Shown one piece after another: positions 16,762 to 26,490 of a stretch of DNA of 64,000 nucleotides. This DNA comes from an uncultured Lachnospiraceae bacterium (lineage in GTDB: Bacteria > Bacillota > Clostridia > Lachnospirales > Lachnospiraceae). A program made the translations under genes and the position numbers. Under the pieces are notes generated by a model. That model worked only from the letters and a program-made list of their open reading frames with translations, had not been told where the DNA came from and searched no databases. The stretch spans positions 1 to 64,000 of the forward strand of contig URUY01000006.1 of NCBI GenBank assembly GCA_900551115.1, read 5' to 3'. Numbering within the stretch: position 1 is the stretch's first letter; every line of letters starts with the position of its first letter.

Positions 16762-17115
16762 ATGAGTGTATACAGAAACCGTTTTGAACGAAACAGAAAA
16801 AATCCCTTTGCAAAGCTTGCTTATCTGCTTCCTTTTGCCGCTTTTCTTATGCTTTTTGTCCTCTTTTACGGCGGCATCCGTTCCGTTTCCGATACGGCAA
16901 CGGACAAACAGAGAGAAAGCCTGGAAACGGCTCTTAGCCGGAGCATTACCCAGTGCTATGCCGTTGAAGGTGCCTATCCGCCCAGCCTGCAGTACATAAA
17001 GGACCATTACGGGCTTATTTATAATGAGGAGCTTTTCTACGTGGATTATCAGCCCATCGGCGCCAATATTATGCCGGATGTCACCATTCTTAACAGAACA
17101 GGAGGTTCCCAATGA
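16762..17115 (+). CDS. Pseudopilin-like single-pass protein
   Basis: A 117-residue protein with a basic N-terminus (about 20 residues), one helix (LAYLLPFAAFLMLFVLFYGGI) and a small outer domain with the AVEGAYPPSLQYIKDHYGL segment often seen in minor pilins. There is no clear prepilin peptidase cleavage site (G before a hydrophobic run with Glu at +5). Its stop overlaps the next start by ATGA, so the two are translationally coupled. Membership of a minor pilin complex is inferred from topology and from the upstream GspF gene. Confidence 0.72.
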   Translation: MSVYRNRFERNRKNPFAKLAYLLPFAAFLMLFVLFYGGIRSVSDTATDKQRESLETALSRSITQCYAVEGAYPPSLQYIKDHYGLIYNEELFYVDYQPIGANIMPDVTILNRTGGSQ

Positions 17116-17615
17116 GACGAAATCCCAAAGAAACAGGGCGACATATTGTGGATGTCCTTTTTGTACTGGCGCTTTTCGGCGTATTTGCCGCTTCGGCTTT
17201 AATGCTGGTTACCTTAGGCGCCAATATCTATAAGCAGACCGTTGCCAGTATGGACAATAATTTTACGGAACGGACAGTTTATTCCTATATCACAGAAAAA
17301 ATACGGCAGAATGACACCTTCGACGCCGTAACCGCCGGAGAACTGGACGGCGTTCCTGCCCTTATCCTGACCGAACGGACGGACAATCAGGAATATTGCA
17401 CCTATCTCTACTACTATGACGGCTACTTAAAGGAGCTATATGTCCGAAAAGGTACTTTTGCCGGCAATAATATCCTGTCTGCCGGACAGAATATTATCGC
17501 CCTTTCGTCCTTTAACGTAGAGGCATCCGCAGACAGATTTATCAAACTGATTTTAGATACCGGCAGCGGCAGTCCCATCACACTTTATACCGCACTCCGG
17601 TCAGATTATTCCTAA
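17112..17615 (+). CDS. Pseudopilin-like protein, DUF4860-type
   Basis: A 167-residue protein with a short basic start, one helix (VDVLFVLALFGVFAASALMLVTLG) and an outer domain of about 130 residues that contains TYLYYYDGYLKELYVRKG. It resembles the DUF4860 proteins found beside GspF and pilin genes in clostridia; that assignment is from memory of the family. AGGAGG overlaps the end of the previous gene and the genes overlap by 4 bp. The role is probably a minor component of the pilus-like assembly. Confidence 0.75.
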   Translation: MRRNPKETGRHIVDVLFVLALFGVFAASALMLVTLGANIYKQTVASMDNNFTERTVYSYITEKIRQNDTFDAVTAGELDGVPALILTERTDNQEYCTYLYYYDGYLKELYVRKGTFAGNNILSAGQNIIALSSFNVEASADRFIKLILDTGSGSPITLYTALRSDYS

Positions 17616-17646
17616 AAGAGTTTACCACTCAGAAAAGAGGATTTAT

Positions 17647-18120
17647 ATGAAATCATCCAAATCCAGCCTTTTTTTAATGGAGCTTATTATTTCCATATTG
17701 TTTTTTTCTCTGACAAGCGCCGCCTGTATCCAGCTTTTCGTAAAGGCGCACCTTTTAAACGTCAAAACAACGGAGCAGAATCAGACCGTCATGTGGACGC
17801 AGAACCTTGCAGAGCTGTGGCGGGCTTATGACGGAGATATGCTTAAAATCTATACACAGCTTTCAGCAGATTATGACAGTGACAGCAAAGGATATGTATA
17901 CCTTTCTAATGACGGAAGGAATCTGCATCTTTACTTTGACAGTAAATGGAATCAGACGCAGAATGATATTACCTACATAGTATCTCTTTCCGACAAAGGA
18001 TATGACGCGGCAACACTTCTGTCTGCCGCAGAAATCAGCCTGTCCAAAAACAATGAGGTTTTTTACTTTCTGCCGCTGTCCTATCATCCTGCCATGGAAG
18101 GAGGAAATGTCCATGACTAA
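17647..18120 (+). CDS. Prepilin-like protein
   Basis: A 157-residue protein whose N-terminus, KSSLFLMELIISILFFSL, resembles type IV prepilins: a short polar leader, then a hydrophobic helix with Glu early in it. A canonical Gly before the cleavage site is missing. The outer domain of about 125 residues has alternating beta segments. AGAGGATTTAT precedes the ATG. It overlaps the next gene by 8 bp. It is probably a minor pilin of the operon's assembly. Confidence 0.72.
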   Translation: MKSSKSSLFLMELIISILFFSLTSAACIQLFVKAHLLNVKTTEQNQTVMWTQNLAELWRAYDGDMLKIYTQLSADYDSDSKGYVYLSNDGRNLHLYFDSKWNQTQNDITYIVSLSDKGYDAATLLSAAEISLSKNNEVFYFLPLSYHPAMEGGNVHD

Positions 18121-18568
18121 AAAAAGCTCTTTTCATTCCTCTAAGCTTTCCTTCAGCACCGGAATCGGCTCTTCCTCCATACTTGTGATTTTTGTCATCC
18201 TCTGTCTGGTTTCCTTTGCCACACTTTCCATTGTCAGTGCCAACGCCGATTTCAAGCTCAGTAAAAAAATATTGGATCGCACTGCCGTTTACTATGAAGC
18301 CGCCAATCAGGCCGAAGAGGCTCTCGCCAAGCTGGATGAGACTCTCTCTGCAATCTATGCAGCCTCTTCTTCACAAGAAGCTTATTTTGAAACAGCAGGG
18401 CGCAGCAAATCCTTTGTCATACCCTTATCCGATTTGCAGGCCCTGGAGGTGGTTGTTTCTATCGAATATCCTTATTCTCCTGCCGATACCTTCTACAGCA
18501 TCAAATCCTGGCAGGTGATTATTACAGGTGAGCAGGACTATGAAAGTACCCTGAATGTCATAAAGTAA
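18113..18568 (+). CDS. Pseudopilin-like protein, last gene of the pilus-like operon
   Basis: A 151-residue protein starting MTKKSSF at 18113, with GGAGG eight bases upstream inside the preceding gene; longer in-frame starts lack a site. One helix (SSILVIFVILCLVSFATLSIVSA) is followed by an alpha-helical region (YYEAANQAEEALAKLDETL) typical of the pilin stem and then a beta-rich tail. It resembles GspK/GspI-like or Tad pseudopilins only in topology. A strong hairpin starts right after its stop. Confidence 0.72.
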   Translation: MTKKSSFHSSKLSFSTGIGSSSILVIFVILCLVSFATLSIVSANADFKLSKKILDRTAVYYEAANQAEEALAKLDETLSAIYAASSSQEAYFETAGRSKSFVIPLSDLQALEVVVSIEYPYSPADTFYSIKSWQVIITGEQDYESTLNVIK

Positions 18569-18616
18569 GGGCATCCCAAAAGCCATTCCGCACAAACGGC
18601 AGGCTTTCGGATGCCC
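18569..18616. terminator. Hairpin between the pilus-like operon and rpoC
   Basis: GGGCATCC pairs with GGATGCCC, with an inner AAAGCC/GGCTTT stem. It begins one base after the stop of the plus-strand gene. T-rich sequence follows on the plus strand, and it also lies downstream of rpoC on the minus strand, so it may serve both convergent operons. Confidence 0.65.
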
Positions 18617-18636
18617 TCTCATATTACTTGTTTATT

Positions 18637-18684
18637 GCTCTTTTTCTGAATCGTACTTTTTTTGAATTGTACTTTTTCTGAATC
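18637..18684. repeat. Three tandem 16-bp repeats after rpoC
   Basis: Three copies of a unit like GTACTTTTTCTGAATC (18637-18652, 18653-18668, 18669-18684) with two or three differences in the first two copies. They end 2 bp before the rpoC stop codon. No function is evident. Confidence 0.75.
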
Positions 18685-18686
18685 GC

Positions 18687-21600
18687 TTACTCTTCTGTCA
18701 ATACTGTCTCTGTTTCTTCCACCAGCATTTCAGGCTCTGCTTCATCAGCAAAATTGCTTTCGGTTTCAAAGTCAAAGTCTGCTTCGTCTCCGGTCAGAAT
18801 TTCATTGACATCATCCGTACTTAAATGGGTGGAGCAGTATCTCTTCATACCGGTACCTACAGGAATCAGCTTACCAATGATAACATTTTCCTTAAGACCG
18901 ATTAACGGGTCAATCTTGCCCTTGATTGCAGCTTCCGTCAGAACCTTTGTGGTCTCCTGGAAGGATGCAGCCGACAGGAAGGAGTTGGTTGCAAGCGCCG
19001 CCTTCGTAATACCTAACATTACCTGCTTACCGTCTGCGGGTTCCTTGCCTTCTGCTATAAGCTGTTCGTTCATTTCTTCAAAATCCAAAACATCTACAAG
19101 CGTGCCGGGTAAGAACTCTGTATCACCGTTATTTTCGATACGGATCTTCTTTAACATCTGACGAACAATAACTTCAATATGCTTATCGGCAATATCAACA
19201 CCCTGCAGGCGATATACACGCTGTACTTCGCGAATCATGTAATCCTGTACGGCACGGATGCCTTTAATCTTTAACAGGTCATGAGGATTTACACTACCTT
19301 CAGTCAGTTCATCACCGGCCTCAAGCACCTGTCCGTCCATTACCTTAATACGGGAACCATAAGGAATCAGATATGCCTTGCTTTCTCCGGTTTCCTCATT
19401 ATTCACTACAACCTCACGCTTTTTCTTGGTATCGCGGATTTCCACCTTGCCGCCGAATTCTGCGATAATCGCAAGACCCTTGGGCTTTCTTGCTTCAAAA
19501 AGCTCTTCAACACGGGGAAGACCCTGTGTAATATCGTCACCGGCAACACCGCCTGTATGGAAGGTACGCATGGTAAGCTGTGTACCGGGTTCACCGATGG
19601 ACTGTGCCGCAATAATACCGACTGCTTCGCCGACCTGTACGGCTTCACCGGTTGCCATGTTGGCACCGTAACACTTAGCGCAGATTCCGTTATGGGAACG
19701 GCAGGTTAAAATAGTACGAATCTTTACTTCTTCAATGGGCTCACCCTGTGCATTTACGCCGACACTCAGAATCTTTGCCGCACGGCTGGGTGTAATCATA
19801 TGATTGTGTTTTACAATCATATTGCCGTCTTTATCGTAGATATCTTCACAGGCAAAACGGCCCATAATTCTATCCTTTAAGCCTTCGATGGTCTCTTTAC
19901 CGTCCATGAATGCTTTTACATACATGCCGGGAATGTCACTCTTTCCTTCGCTGCAGTCAATTTCCCTGATGGAAAGCTCCTGAGATACGTCAACCATACG
20001 TCTGGTCAGGTAACCGGAGTCAGCCGTACGAAGAGCGGTATCGGAAAGACCTTTACGGGCACCGTGTGCGGACATAAAGTATTCCAGTACGTCCAGACCT
20101 TCACGGAAGTTTGACTTGATGGGCAGCTCGATAGTCCTACCGGTTGTATCCGCCATCAGACCACGCATACCCGCAAGCTGTTTAATCTGCTGGTTGGAAC
20201 CACGGGCACCGGAGTCTGCCATCATGAAGATGTTGTTGTACTTATCCAGGCCGCCAATCAGCTTATCGGTCAGTTCCTTATCGGTTTCATTCCAGGTTTC
20301 CACTACCGCACGGTATCTTTCCTCTTCCGTGATAAGACCACGTCTGAAGTTTGTGGAAATCTTATCTACCGTTGCCTGTGCCTGTGCAAGCAGCTCGGGC
20401 TTTTCAGCCGGAACGGTCATATCGGAAATAGATACGGTCATTGCTGCTCTGGTAGAATATTTGTAACCCATTGCCTTGATATAGTCAAGTACCTCTGCAT
20501 TCTTGAATGCACCATGGGTATTGATAACCTTTTCCAAAATCTGCTTTAACTGCTTCTTGCCTACATGGAAATCTACTTCAAGCTTTAAGAACTCTTCGGG
20601 ATTGCTTCTGTCTACAAAACCCAAATCCTGCGGCAGCACTTCATTGAAGATAAAGCGTCCCAGTGTAGATTCTACATTACCGACTACTTCCTCGCCTGCC
20701 TCATTCTTCTTGGTAACTCTTACCTTGATGCGGGACTGCAGGGTAATAACCTGATTTTCATATGCCAAAATAGCTTCGTTTACATTCTTGAAGAACTTGC
20801 CTTCGCCCTTTGCTCCCGGTCTCTCCTGTGTCAGATAATAGATACCAAGTACCATATCCTGTGTCGGAACCGCTACAGGACCGCCGTCAGAGGGCTTTAA
20901 CAGGTTGTTGGGTGAGAGCAGCAGGAAACGGCACTCTGCCTGTGCTTCTACCGAAAGAGGAAGATGCACAGCCATCTGGTCACCATCGAAGTCCGCATTA
21001 AAAGCGGTACAAACCAGCGGGTGCAGCTTAATAGCCTTACCCTCTACCAGAATAGGCTCAAATGCCTGAATACCCAGTCTGTGCAGGGTAGGCGCACGGT
21101 TTAACATAACCGGATGCTCTTTGATAACCTCCTCAAGCACATCCCATACGCTGGCGTCCAGTCTCTCCACCAGCTTCTTTGCATTTTTAATGTTCTGGCT
21201 GATGCCTCTTGCCACAAGCTCTTTCATAACGAAAGGCTTGAACAGCTCGATAGCCATTTCCTTGGGCAGACCGCACTGATAAATCTTGAGTTCAGGTCCG
21301 ACCACGATAACGGAACGTCCGGAATAGTCTACACGCTTACCTAACAGGTTCTGACGGAAACGTCCGGATTTACCCTTTAACATATCAGACAGAGACTTTA
21401 ATGCTCTGTTGCCGGGGCCGGTAACAGGACGTCCTCGTCTGCCGTTATCAATCAAAGCATCTACAGCTTCCTGAAGCATTCTCTTTTCATTGCGGACAAT
21501 GATATCGGGAGCGCCCAGCTCAAGCAGTCTCTTTAAACGGTTGTTTCTGTTGATAATTCTTCTGTATAAATCATTTAAGTCAGAGGTTGCAAAACGTCCG

Positions 21601-22358
21601 CCGTCAAGCTGAACCATAGGACGCAAATCGGGGGGAATGACCGGAATTACATCCATAATCATCCACTCCGGCTGGTTGCCTGAGCCTCTGAAGGCTTCTA
21701 CAACCTCCAGTCTCTTAATGATGCGGGCACGCTTCTGACCGGTAGATTCCTTTAAACCGGTCTTAAGCTCTACTGCTTCCTTTTCCAAATCAATAGCCTG
21801 CAAAAGCTCTTTAATGGCTTCTGCACCCATGCCTACACGGAATTTATTGCCCCATATTTCACGGGCATCCTGATATTCCTTTTCGGAAAGTATCTGCTTA
21901 TATTCCAAATTGGACTCACCTGCATCCAGTACGATATAGGATGCAAAGTAAAGTACCTTCTCCAGTACTCTGGGAGACAAGTCCAGGATAAGTCCCATAC
22001 GGCTGGGGATACCCTTGAAATACCAGATATGGGAGACAGGAGCTGCAAGCTCAATATGTCCCATACGCTCTCTACGCACGCTGGCTTTGGTTACTTCAAC
22101 ACCACACCTGTCGCAGACAACGCCTTTATATCTGATTTTCTTATATTTACCGCAATGACATTCCCAGTCCTTGCTCGGTCCGAAAATCTTTTCGCAGAAC
22201 AAGCCGTCTCTTTCAGGCTTTAAGGTTCTGTAATTGATGGTTTCGGGCTTTAATACTTCGCCTCTGGACCATTCGCGAATCTTTTCCGGTGAAGCCAGAC
22301 CGATTTTAATGGCATCAAATGTCATGGGCTGATACACTTCATTTTTTGTTTCTGACAT
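18687..22358 (-). CDS. rpoC: DNA-directed RNA polymerase subunit beta'
   Basis: A 1223-residue subunit of about the usual Firmicute length. It has the N-terminal zinc site (CHCGKYKKIRYKGVVCDRC, near residues 68-86), the catalytic NADFDGDQ motif near residue 450 that binds the active-site magnesium, and the second zinc cluster (CRSHNGICAKCYG) near residue 880. With the beta subunit it forms the catalytic cleft of RNA polymerase. GGAAGGGAG precedes ATG 22358, and rpoB ends 32 bp upstream. The last 30 residues are an acidic tail (EEMLVEETETVLTEE part). The usual downstream partner rpsL is not next; a convergent operon follows instead. Confidence 0.98.
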   Translation of the reverse strand: MSETKNEVYQPMTFDAIKIGLASPEKIREWSRGEVLKPETINYRTLKPERDGLFCEKIFGPSKDWECHCGKYKKIRYKGVVCDRCGVEVTKASVRRERMGHIELAAPVSHIWYFKGIPSRMGLILDLSPRVLEKVLYFASYIVLDAGESNLEYKQILSEKEYQDAREIWGNKFRVGMGAEAIKELLQAIDLEKEAVELKTGLKESTGQKRARIIKRLEVVEAFRGSGNQPEWMIMDVIPVIPPDLRPMVQLDGGRFATSDLNDLYRRIINRNNRLKRLLELGAPDIIVRNEKRMLQEAVDALIDNGRRGRPVTGPGNRALKSLSDMLKGKSGRFRQNLLGKRVDYSGRSVIVVGPELKIYQCGLPKEMAIELFKPFVMKELVARGISQNIKNAKKLVERLDASVWDVLEEVIKEHPVMLNRAPTLHRLGIQAFEPILVEGKAIKLHPLVCTAFNADFDGDQMAVHLPLSVEAQAECRFLLLSPNNLLKPSDGGPVAVPTQDMVLGIYYLTQERPGAKGEGKFFKNVNEAILAYENQVITLQSRIKVRVTKKNEAGEEVVGNVESTLGRFIFNEVLPQDLGFVDRSNPEEFLKLEVDFHVGKKQLKQILEKVINTHGAFKNAEVLDYIKAMGYKYSTRAAMTVSISDMTVPAEKPELLAQAQATVDKISTNFRRGLITEEERYRAVVETWNETDKELTDKLIGGLDKYNNIFMMADSGARGSNQQIKQLAGMRGLMADTTGRTIELPIKSNFREGLDVLEYFMSAHGARKGLSDTALRTADSGYLTRRMVDVSQELSIREIDCSEGKSDIPGMYVKAFMDGKETIEGLKDRIMGRFACEDIYDKDGNMIVKHNHMITPSRAAKILSVGVNAQGEPIEEVKIRTILTCRSHNGICAKCYGANMATGEAVQVGEAVGIIAAQSIGEPGTQLTMRTFHTGGVAGDDITQGLPRVEELFEARKPKGLAIIAEFGGKVEIRDTKKKREVVVNNEETGESKAYLIPYGSRIKVMDGQVLEAGDELTEGSVNPHDLLKIKGIRAVQDYMIREVQRVYRLQGVDIADKHIEVIVRQMLKKIRIENNGDTEFLPGTLVDVLDFEEMNEQLIAEGKEPADGKQVMLGITKAALATNSFLSAASFQETTKVLTEAAIKGKIDPLIGLKENVIIGKLIPVGTGMKRYCSTHLSTDDVNEILTGDEADFDFETESNFADEAEPEMLVEETETVLTEE

Positions 22359-22390
22359 CTATGGCACTCCCTTCCATGCTAAAGTCTATT

Positions 22391-25300
22391 TTAGAATTTG
22401 TCTTCTTCGCCTACGAAAGCTTCTTCTTCAAATTCTTCTGCAAAATCATCATCATCTGCACTTATCAGTTCGCCTTCTTCGTCAAATTCCTGCTGCTGAT
22501 AACCTAATTCACCTAAAGAATCTTTCTCGTAATCACCGTAGTCTTTTCTGTCGCCTTCGATTTCATAACGGTAATCCGTGTCGCCGTAATCAACGGTTTC
22601 CATGATTTCGACTTCTGTCCTGTCCTCACGCAGTACACGGACATCCAAACCGAGAGCCTGTAACTCTTTGAGCAATACCTTGAAGGATTCCGGAATGCCG
22701 GGTTCAGGGATATTATCGCCTTTGATGATTGCTTCATAAGTCTTGACACGTCCTACAACATCATCGGACTTCACTGTCAGGATTTCCTGAAGGGTATAGG
22801 ATGCGCCATATGCTTCAAGAGCCCAAACTTCCATCTCTCCGAAACGCTGGCCGCCGAACTGCGCTTTACCGCCAAGAGGCTGCTGTGTTACCAGGGAGTA
22901 CGGTCCGGTAGAACGTGCATGAATCTTGTCGTCTACCAAATGATGAAGCTTCAAATAATGCATATGACCGATAGTAACCGGACTGTCAAAATACTCGCCG
23001 CTACGTCCGTCGCGCAGTCTCACCTTACCGTCACGGGAAAGAGGAACTCCCTTCCAAAGCTTTCTGTGTTCTCTGTTATCGGATAAATACTGAAGCACCT
23101 CCGGAAGCAGCTCTTCACCATGCTTTTTCTCAAATTCTTCCCAGGAAAGATTTACATAATCATTCGCCAAATCCAAGGTATCCATAATATCCAACTCATT
23201 TGCACCGTCAAATACAGGTGTTGCTACGTTGAAGCCGAGGGCCTTCGCAGCCAGAGAAAGGTGGATTTCAAGTACCTGTCCAATGTTCATACGGGAAGGC
23301 ACGCCCAAAGGATTAAGCACGATATCAAGAGGACGTCCGTTAGGCAGGTAAGGCATATCTTCAACAGGAAGCACGCGGGAAACAACGCCCTTGTTACCGT
23401 GACGTCCTGCCATCTTATCACCTACGGAAATCTTTCTCTTCTGTGCAATATAAATACGCACTGCCTGATTTACACCCGGAGACAGCTCGTCACTGTTCTC
23501 TCTGGTAAATACTTTGGCATCCACAACAATACCATATTCGCCGTGAGGCACCTTTAAGGAAGTATCTCTTACCTCTCTTGCTTTTTCACCGAAAATAGCG
23601 CGAAGCAGTCTTTCCTCTGCGGTAAGCTCCGTCTCTCCCTTAGGAGTTACTTTACCGACAAGAATATCACCGGCACGAACCTCTGCGCCGATACGGATAA
23701 TTCCTCTGTCGTCCAAATCCTTTAAGGCATCATCACCAACGCCGGGAACGTCACGGGTAATTTCCTCGGGTCCCAACTTGGTATCACGCGCTTCTGCCTC
23801 ATATTCTTCAATGTGTACGGAGGTATAAACGTCCTCCTGTACCAGTCTTTCACTTAACAGTACCGCATCCTCGTAATTGTAGCCTTCCCAGGTCATAAAA
23901 CCGATAAGCGGGTTTTTACCAAGTGCCAGCTCACCCAATGAGGTGGAAGGACCGTCTGCAATAACCTGCCCCTGTGCCACGTGGTCGCCCTTAAATACAA
24001 TAGGCTTCTGATTGTAGCAGTTGGACTGGTTGCTTCGTGTAAACTTGGTCAGATGAAACTCTTCTTTTTCACCATCATCATAGGTAAGCTTTATCAGCTT
24101 GGAAGATACATAATCAACTGTACCGGCTTTCTTAGCCACCATACATACGCCGGAGTCAACAGCTACCTTAGGCTCCATACCGGTTCCTACTACAGGTGCT
24201 TCCGTTGCTAAAAGGGGTACTGCCTGACGCTGCATGTTGGAACCCATCAGCGCACGGTTCGCATCATCATTTTCCAGGAAAGGAATGAGTGCGGTTGCAA
24301 CAGAGAATACCATCTTCGGGGATACGTCCATATAATCAAACATAGCCTTGGGATATTCCTGTGTTTCCTCACGGTAACGGCCTGATACGGAATTTCTGAT
24401 GAAGTAGCCTTCTGCATCCAGCGCTTCATTTGCCTGCGCTACATGGTAATTGTCTTCTTCATCCGCCGTCATATAAACAACTTCCTCGGTAACACGGGGA
24501 TTTGCCGGGTCCGTCTTGTCAATCTTACGGTAAGGCGCCTCTACAAAACCATATTCATTAATCCTTGCATAGCTTGCAAGGGAGTTAATCAGACCGATGT
24601 TGGGACCTTCGGGGGTCTCGATAGGACACATTCTTCCGTAGTGGGAATAGTGTACGTCACGAACCTCGAATCCGGCACGGTCTCTTGACAGACCGCCGGG
24701 GCCCAATGCGGATAAACGTCTCTTGTGGGTCAGCTCACCCAGAGGGTTGTTCTGATCCATGAACTGTGACAGCTGTGAGGAACCGAAAAATTCCTTAACA
24801 GCAGCCGTTACAGGCTTAATGTTAATAAGGGACTGGGGAGAAATATCCTCTGCGTCATGGGTAGTCATTCTTTCTCTGACTACTCTTTCCATTCTGGACA
24901 AACCGATACGGTACTGGTTCTGCAACAGCTCTCCTACCGCACGGATACGTCTGTTGCCCAAATGGTCAATATCGTCATCATTGCCCAGACCGTATTCCAA
25001 ATGGATATTATAATTAATGGAAGCAAAAATATCTTCCTTGGTAATATGTTTCGGTACAAGTTCATGTACATTTTTCTTAATCGCCTCTGCCAGAGCCTCT
25101 GCATCATCTGCAAACTCCTCTAAAATCTGATTAAGAACAGGATAATAAACAAGCTCGGTAACACCCAGTTCCTTGGGATTGCAGTCCACAAAATGACGGA
25201 TATCCACCATCATATTGGAAAGAACCTTTACGTTTCTTTCCTCTGTCTGAATATATACAAAAGGCACTGCCGCATTCTGGATTTCATCTGCCAGCTCTGC

Positions 25301-26245
25301 CGTAACCTTTGTTCCGGCTGCTGCAATCACTTCACCTGTGGAAGGATCCACTGCGTCCGCTGCCAGAATCTGATGTCTGATTCTGTTTTTCAGCGCCAGC
25401 TTCTTATTGAATTTATATCTGCCGACTTTTGCCAAATCATATCTTCTGGGGTCAAAGAACATTGCATTGATAAGACTCTCCGCACTTTCTACGCTGAGAG
25501 GCTCACCCGGACGGATTTTTTTATATAACTCTAACAGACCCTCCTGATAATTCTCAGCAGTGTCCTTTGCAAAGCTCGCTTCAATCTTGGGTTCATCACC
25601 AAAAACTTCTCTGATTTCATCATTGGTGCCAATGCCCAGCGCCCTGATTAAAACAGTAATGGGAACCTTTCTTGTCCTGTCCACACGAACGTAGAAAACA
25701 TCGTTGGAATCCGTTTCATATTCCAGCCACGCACCACGGTTAGGAATTACGGTACAGGAGAACAGTTTCTTACCGATTTTGTCGTGTCCGATGGCATAAT
25801 AAATGCCCGGAGAACGAACAAGCTGGCTTACGATAACACGTTCTGCTCCATTGATGACGAAGGTACCGGTTGCTGTCATAAGCGGAAGGTCGCCCATAAA
25901 GATTTCATGCTCGCTGATTTCTTCTTTTTCTTTATTATAAAGACGAACCTTTACCTTAAGCGGTGCCGCATAGGTGGCATCTCTTTCCTTACATTCCTCA
26001 ATAGAATATTTCACATCGTCTTCACACATCTCGAAGTCTACAAACTCAAGACTTAAAGAGCCGCTGTAATCCGCAATCGGAGATATATCATCAAATACCT
26101 CTTTTAAGCCTTCGCTTAAAAACCACTGATAGGAATCCTTTTGGACCTCAATCAGGTTGGGCATCTCCAAAACCTCTTTTTGTCGTGAATAACTCATACG
26201 CATGTTCTTGCCTGCGGCAATAGGACGTATTCTGTTCTTTTCCAT
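22391..26245 (-). CDS. rpoB: DNA-directed RNA polymerase subunit beta
   Basis: A subunit of about 1284 residues. Family landmarks include the rifampicin-region motif SQLSQFMDQNNPLGELTHKR with RRLSALGPGGL after it, the RHGNKGVVS segment near residue 930 and the C-terminal QPLGGKAQFGGQRFGEMEVWALEAYGA clamp motif. ATG at 26245 is favoured because GGGGTGAA stands eight bases before it; the called ATG at 26251 would be only 2 bases away. It follows rplL behind a hairpin at 26421-26460 and is co-oriented with rpoC. The rifampicin-region residues look wild type. Confidence 0.98.
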   Translation of the reverse strand: MEKNRIRPIAAGKNMRMSYSRQKEVLEMPNLIEVQKDSYQWFLSEGLKEVFDDISPIADYSGSLSLEFVDFEMCEDDVKYSIEECKERDATYAAPLKVKVRLYNKEKEEISEHEIFMGDLPLMTATGTFVINGAERVIVSQLVRSPGIYYAIGHDKIGKKLFSCTVIPNRGAWLEYETDSNDVFYVRVDRTRKVPITVLIRALGIGTNDEIREVFGDEPKIEASFAKDTAENYQEGLLELYKKIRPGEPLSVESAESLINAMFFDPRRYDLAKVGRYKFNKKLALKNRIRHQILAADAVDPSTGEVIAAAGTKVTAELADEIQNAAVPFVYIQTEERNVKVLSNMMVDIRHFVDCNPKELGVTELVYYPVLNQILEEFADDAEALAEAIKKNVHELVPKHITKEDIFASINYNIHLEYGLGNDDDIDHLGNRRIRAVGELLQNQYRIGLSRMERVVRERMTTHDAEDISPQSLINIKPVTAAVKEFFGSSQLSQFMDQNNPLGELTHKRRLSALGPGGLSRDRAGFEVRDVHYSHYGRMCPIETPEGPNIGLINSLASYARINEYGFVEAPYRKIDKTDPANPRVTEEVVYMTADEEDNYHVAQANEALDAEGYFIRNSVSGRYREETQEYPKAMFDYMDVSPKMVFSVATALIPFLENDDANRALMGSNMQRQAVPLLATEAPVVGTGMEPKVAVDSGVCMVAKKAGTVDYVSSKLIKLTYDDGEKEEFHLTKFTRSNQSNCYNQKPIVFKGDHVAQGQVIADGPSTSLGELALGKNPLIGFMTWEGYNYEDAVLLSERLVQEDVYTSVHIEEYEAEARDTKLGPEEITRDVPGVGDDALKDLDDRGIIRIGAEVRAGDILVGKVTPKGETELTAEERLLRAIFGEKAREVRDTSLKVPHGEYGIVVDAKVFTRENSDELSPGVNQAVRIYIAQKRKISVGDKMAGRHGNKGVVSRVLPVEDMPYLPNGRPLDIVLNPLGVPSRMNIGQVLEIHLSLAAKALGFNVATPVFDGANELDIMDTLDLANDYVNLSWEEFEKKHGEELLPEVLQYLSDNREHRKLWKGVPLSRDGKVRLRDGRSGEYFDSPVTIGHMHYLKLHHLVDDKIHARSTGPYSLVTQQPLGGKAQFGGQRFGEMEVWALEAYGASYTLQEILTVKSDDVVGRVKTYEAIIKGDNIPEPGIPESFKVLLKELQALGLDVRVLREDRTEVEIMETVDYGDTDYRYEIEGDRKDYGDYEKDSLGELGYQQQEFDEEGELISADDDDFAEEFEEEAFVGEEDKF

Positions 26246-26420
26246 TGACATTTCACCCCGTTCTTATATGATATTAACGCTATTATGCCAGTGTCTGATA
26301 CTCAAAATAGACATAACACACCACAATAGTGCATCATCCATATTACTACAAATTGGAAAACCAGTCAAGAAAAATTTTAGATTTTGTAGAAATAATTTAG
26401 ATAAAAGAAAATAGTTAAGT

Positions 26421-26460
26421 AAAAAACGCTGTAAGACCTGACGCCTTACAACGTTTTTTA
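26421..26460 (-). terminator. Terminator/attenuator between rplL and rpoB
   Basis: On the minus strand AAAAAACG-TTGTAAG, a short loop and CTTAC-AGCGTTTTTT form a hairpin with a T-tract. A partial terminator at this place is known from other bacteria and sets the ratio of L7/L12 to RNA polymerase. The roughly 170 bp between it and rpoB are AT-rich and hold no gene. Confidence 0.75.
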
Positions 26461-26490
26461 CATTCTTGTTAAATCTGTCTGCCGCAGTAA

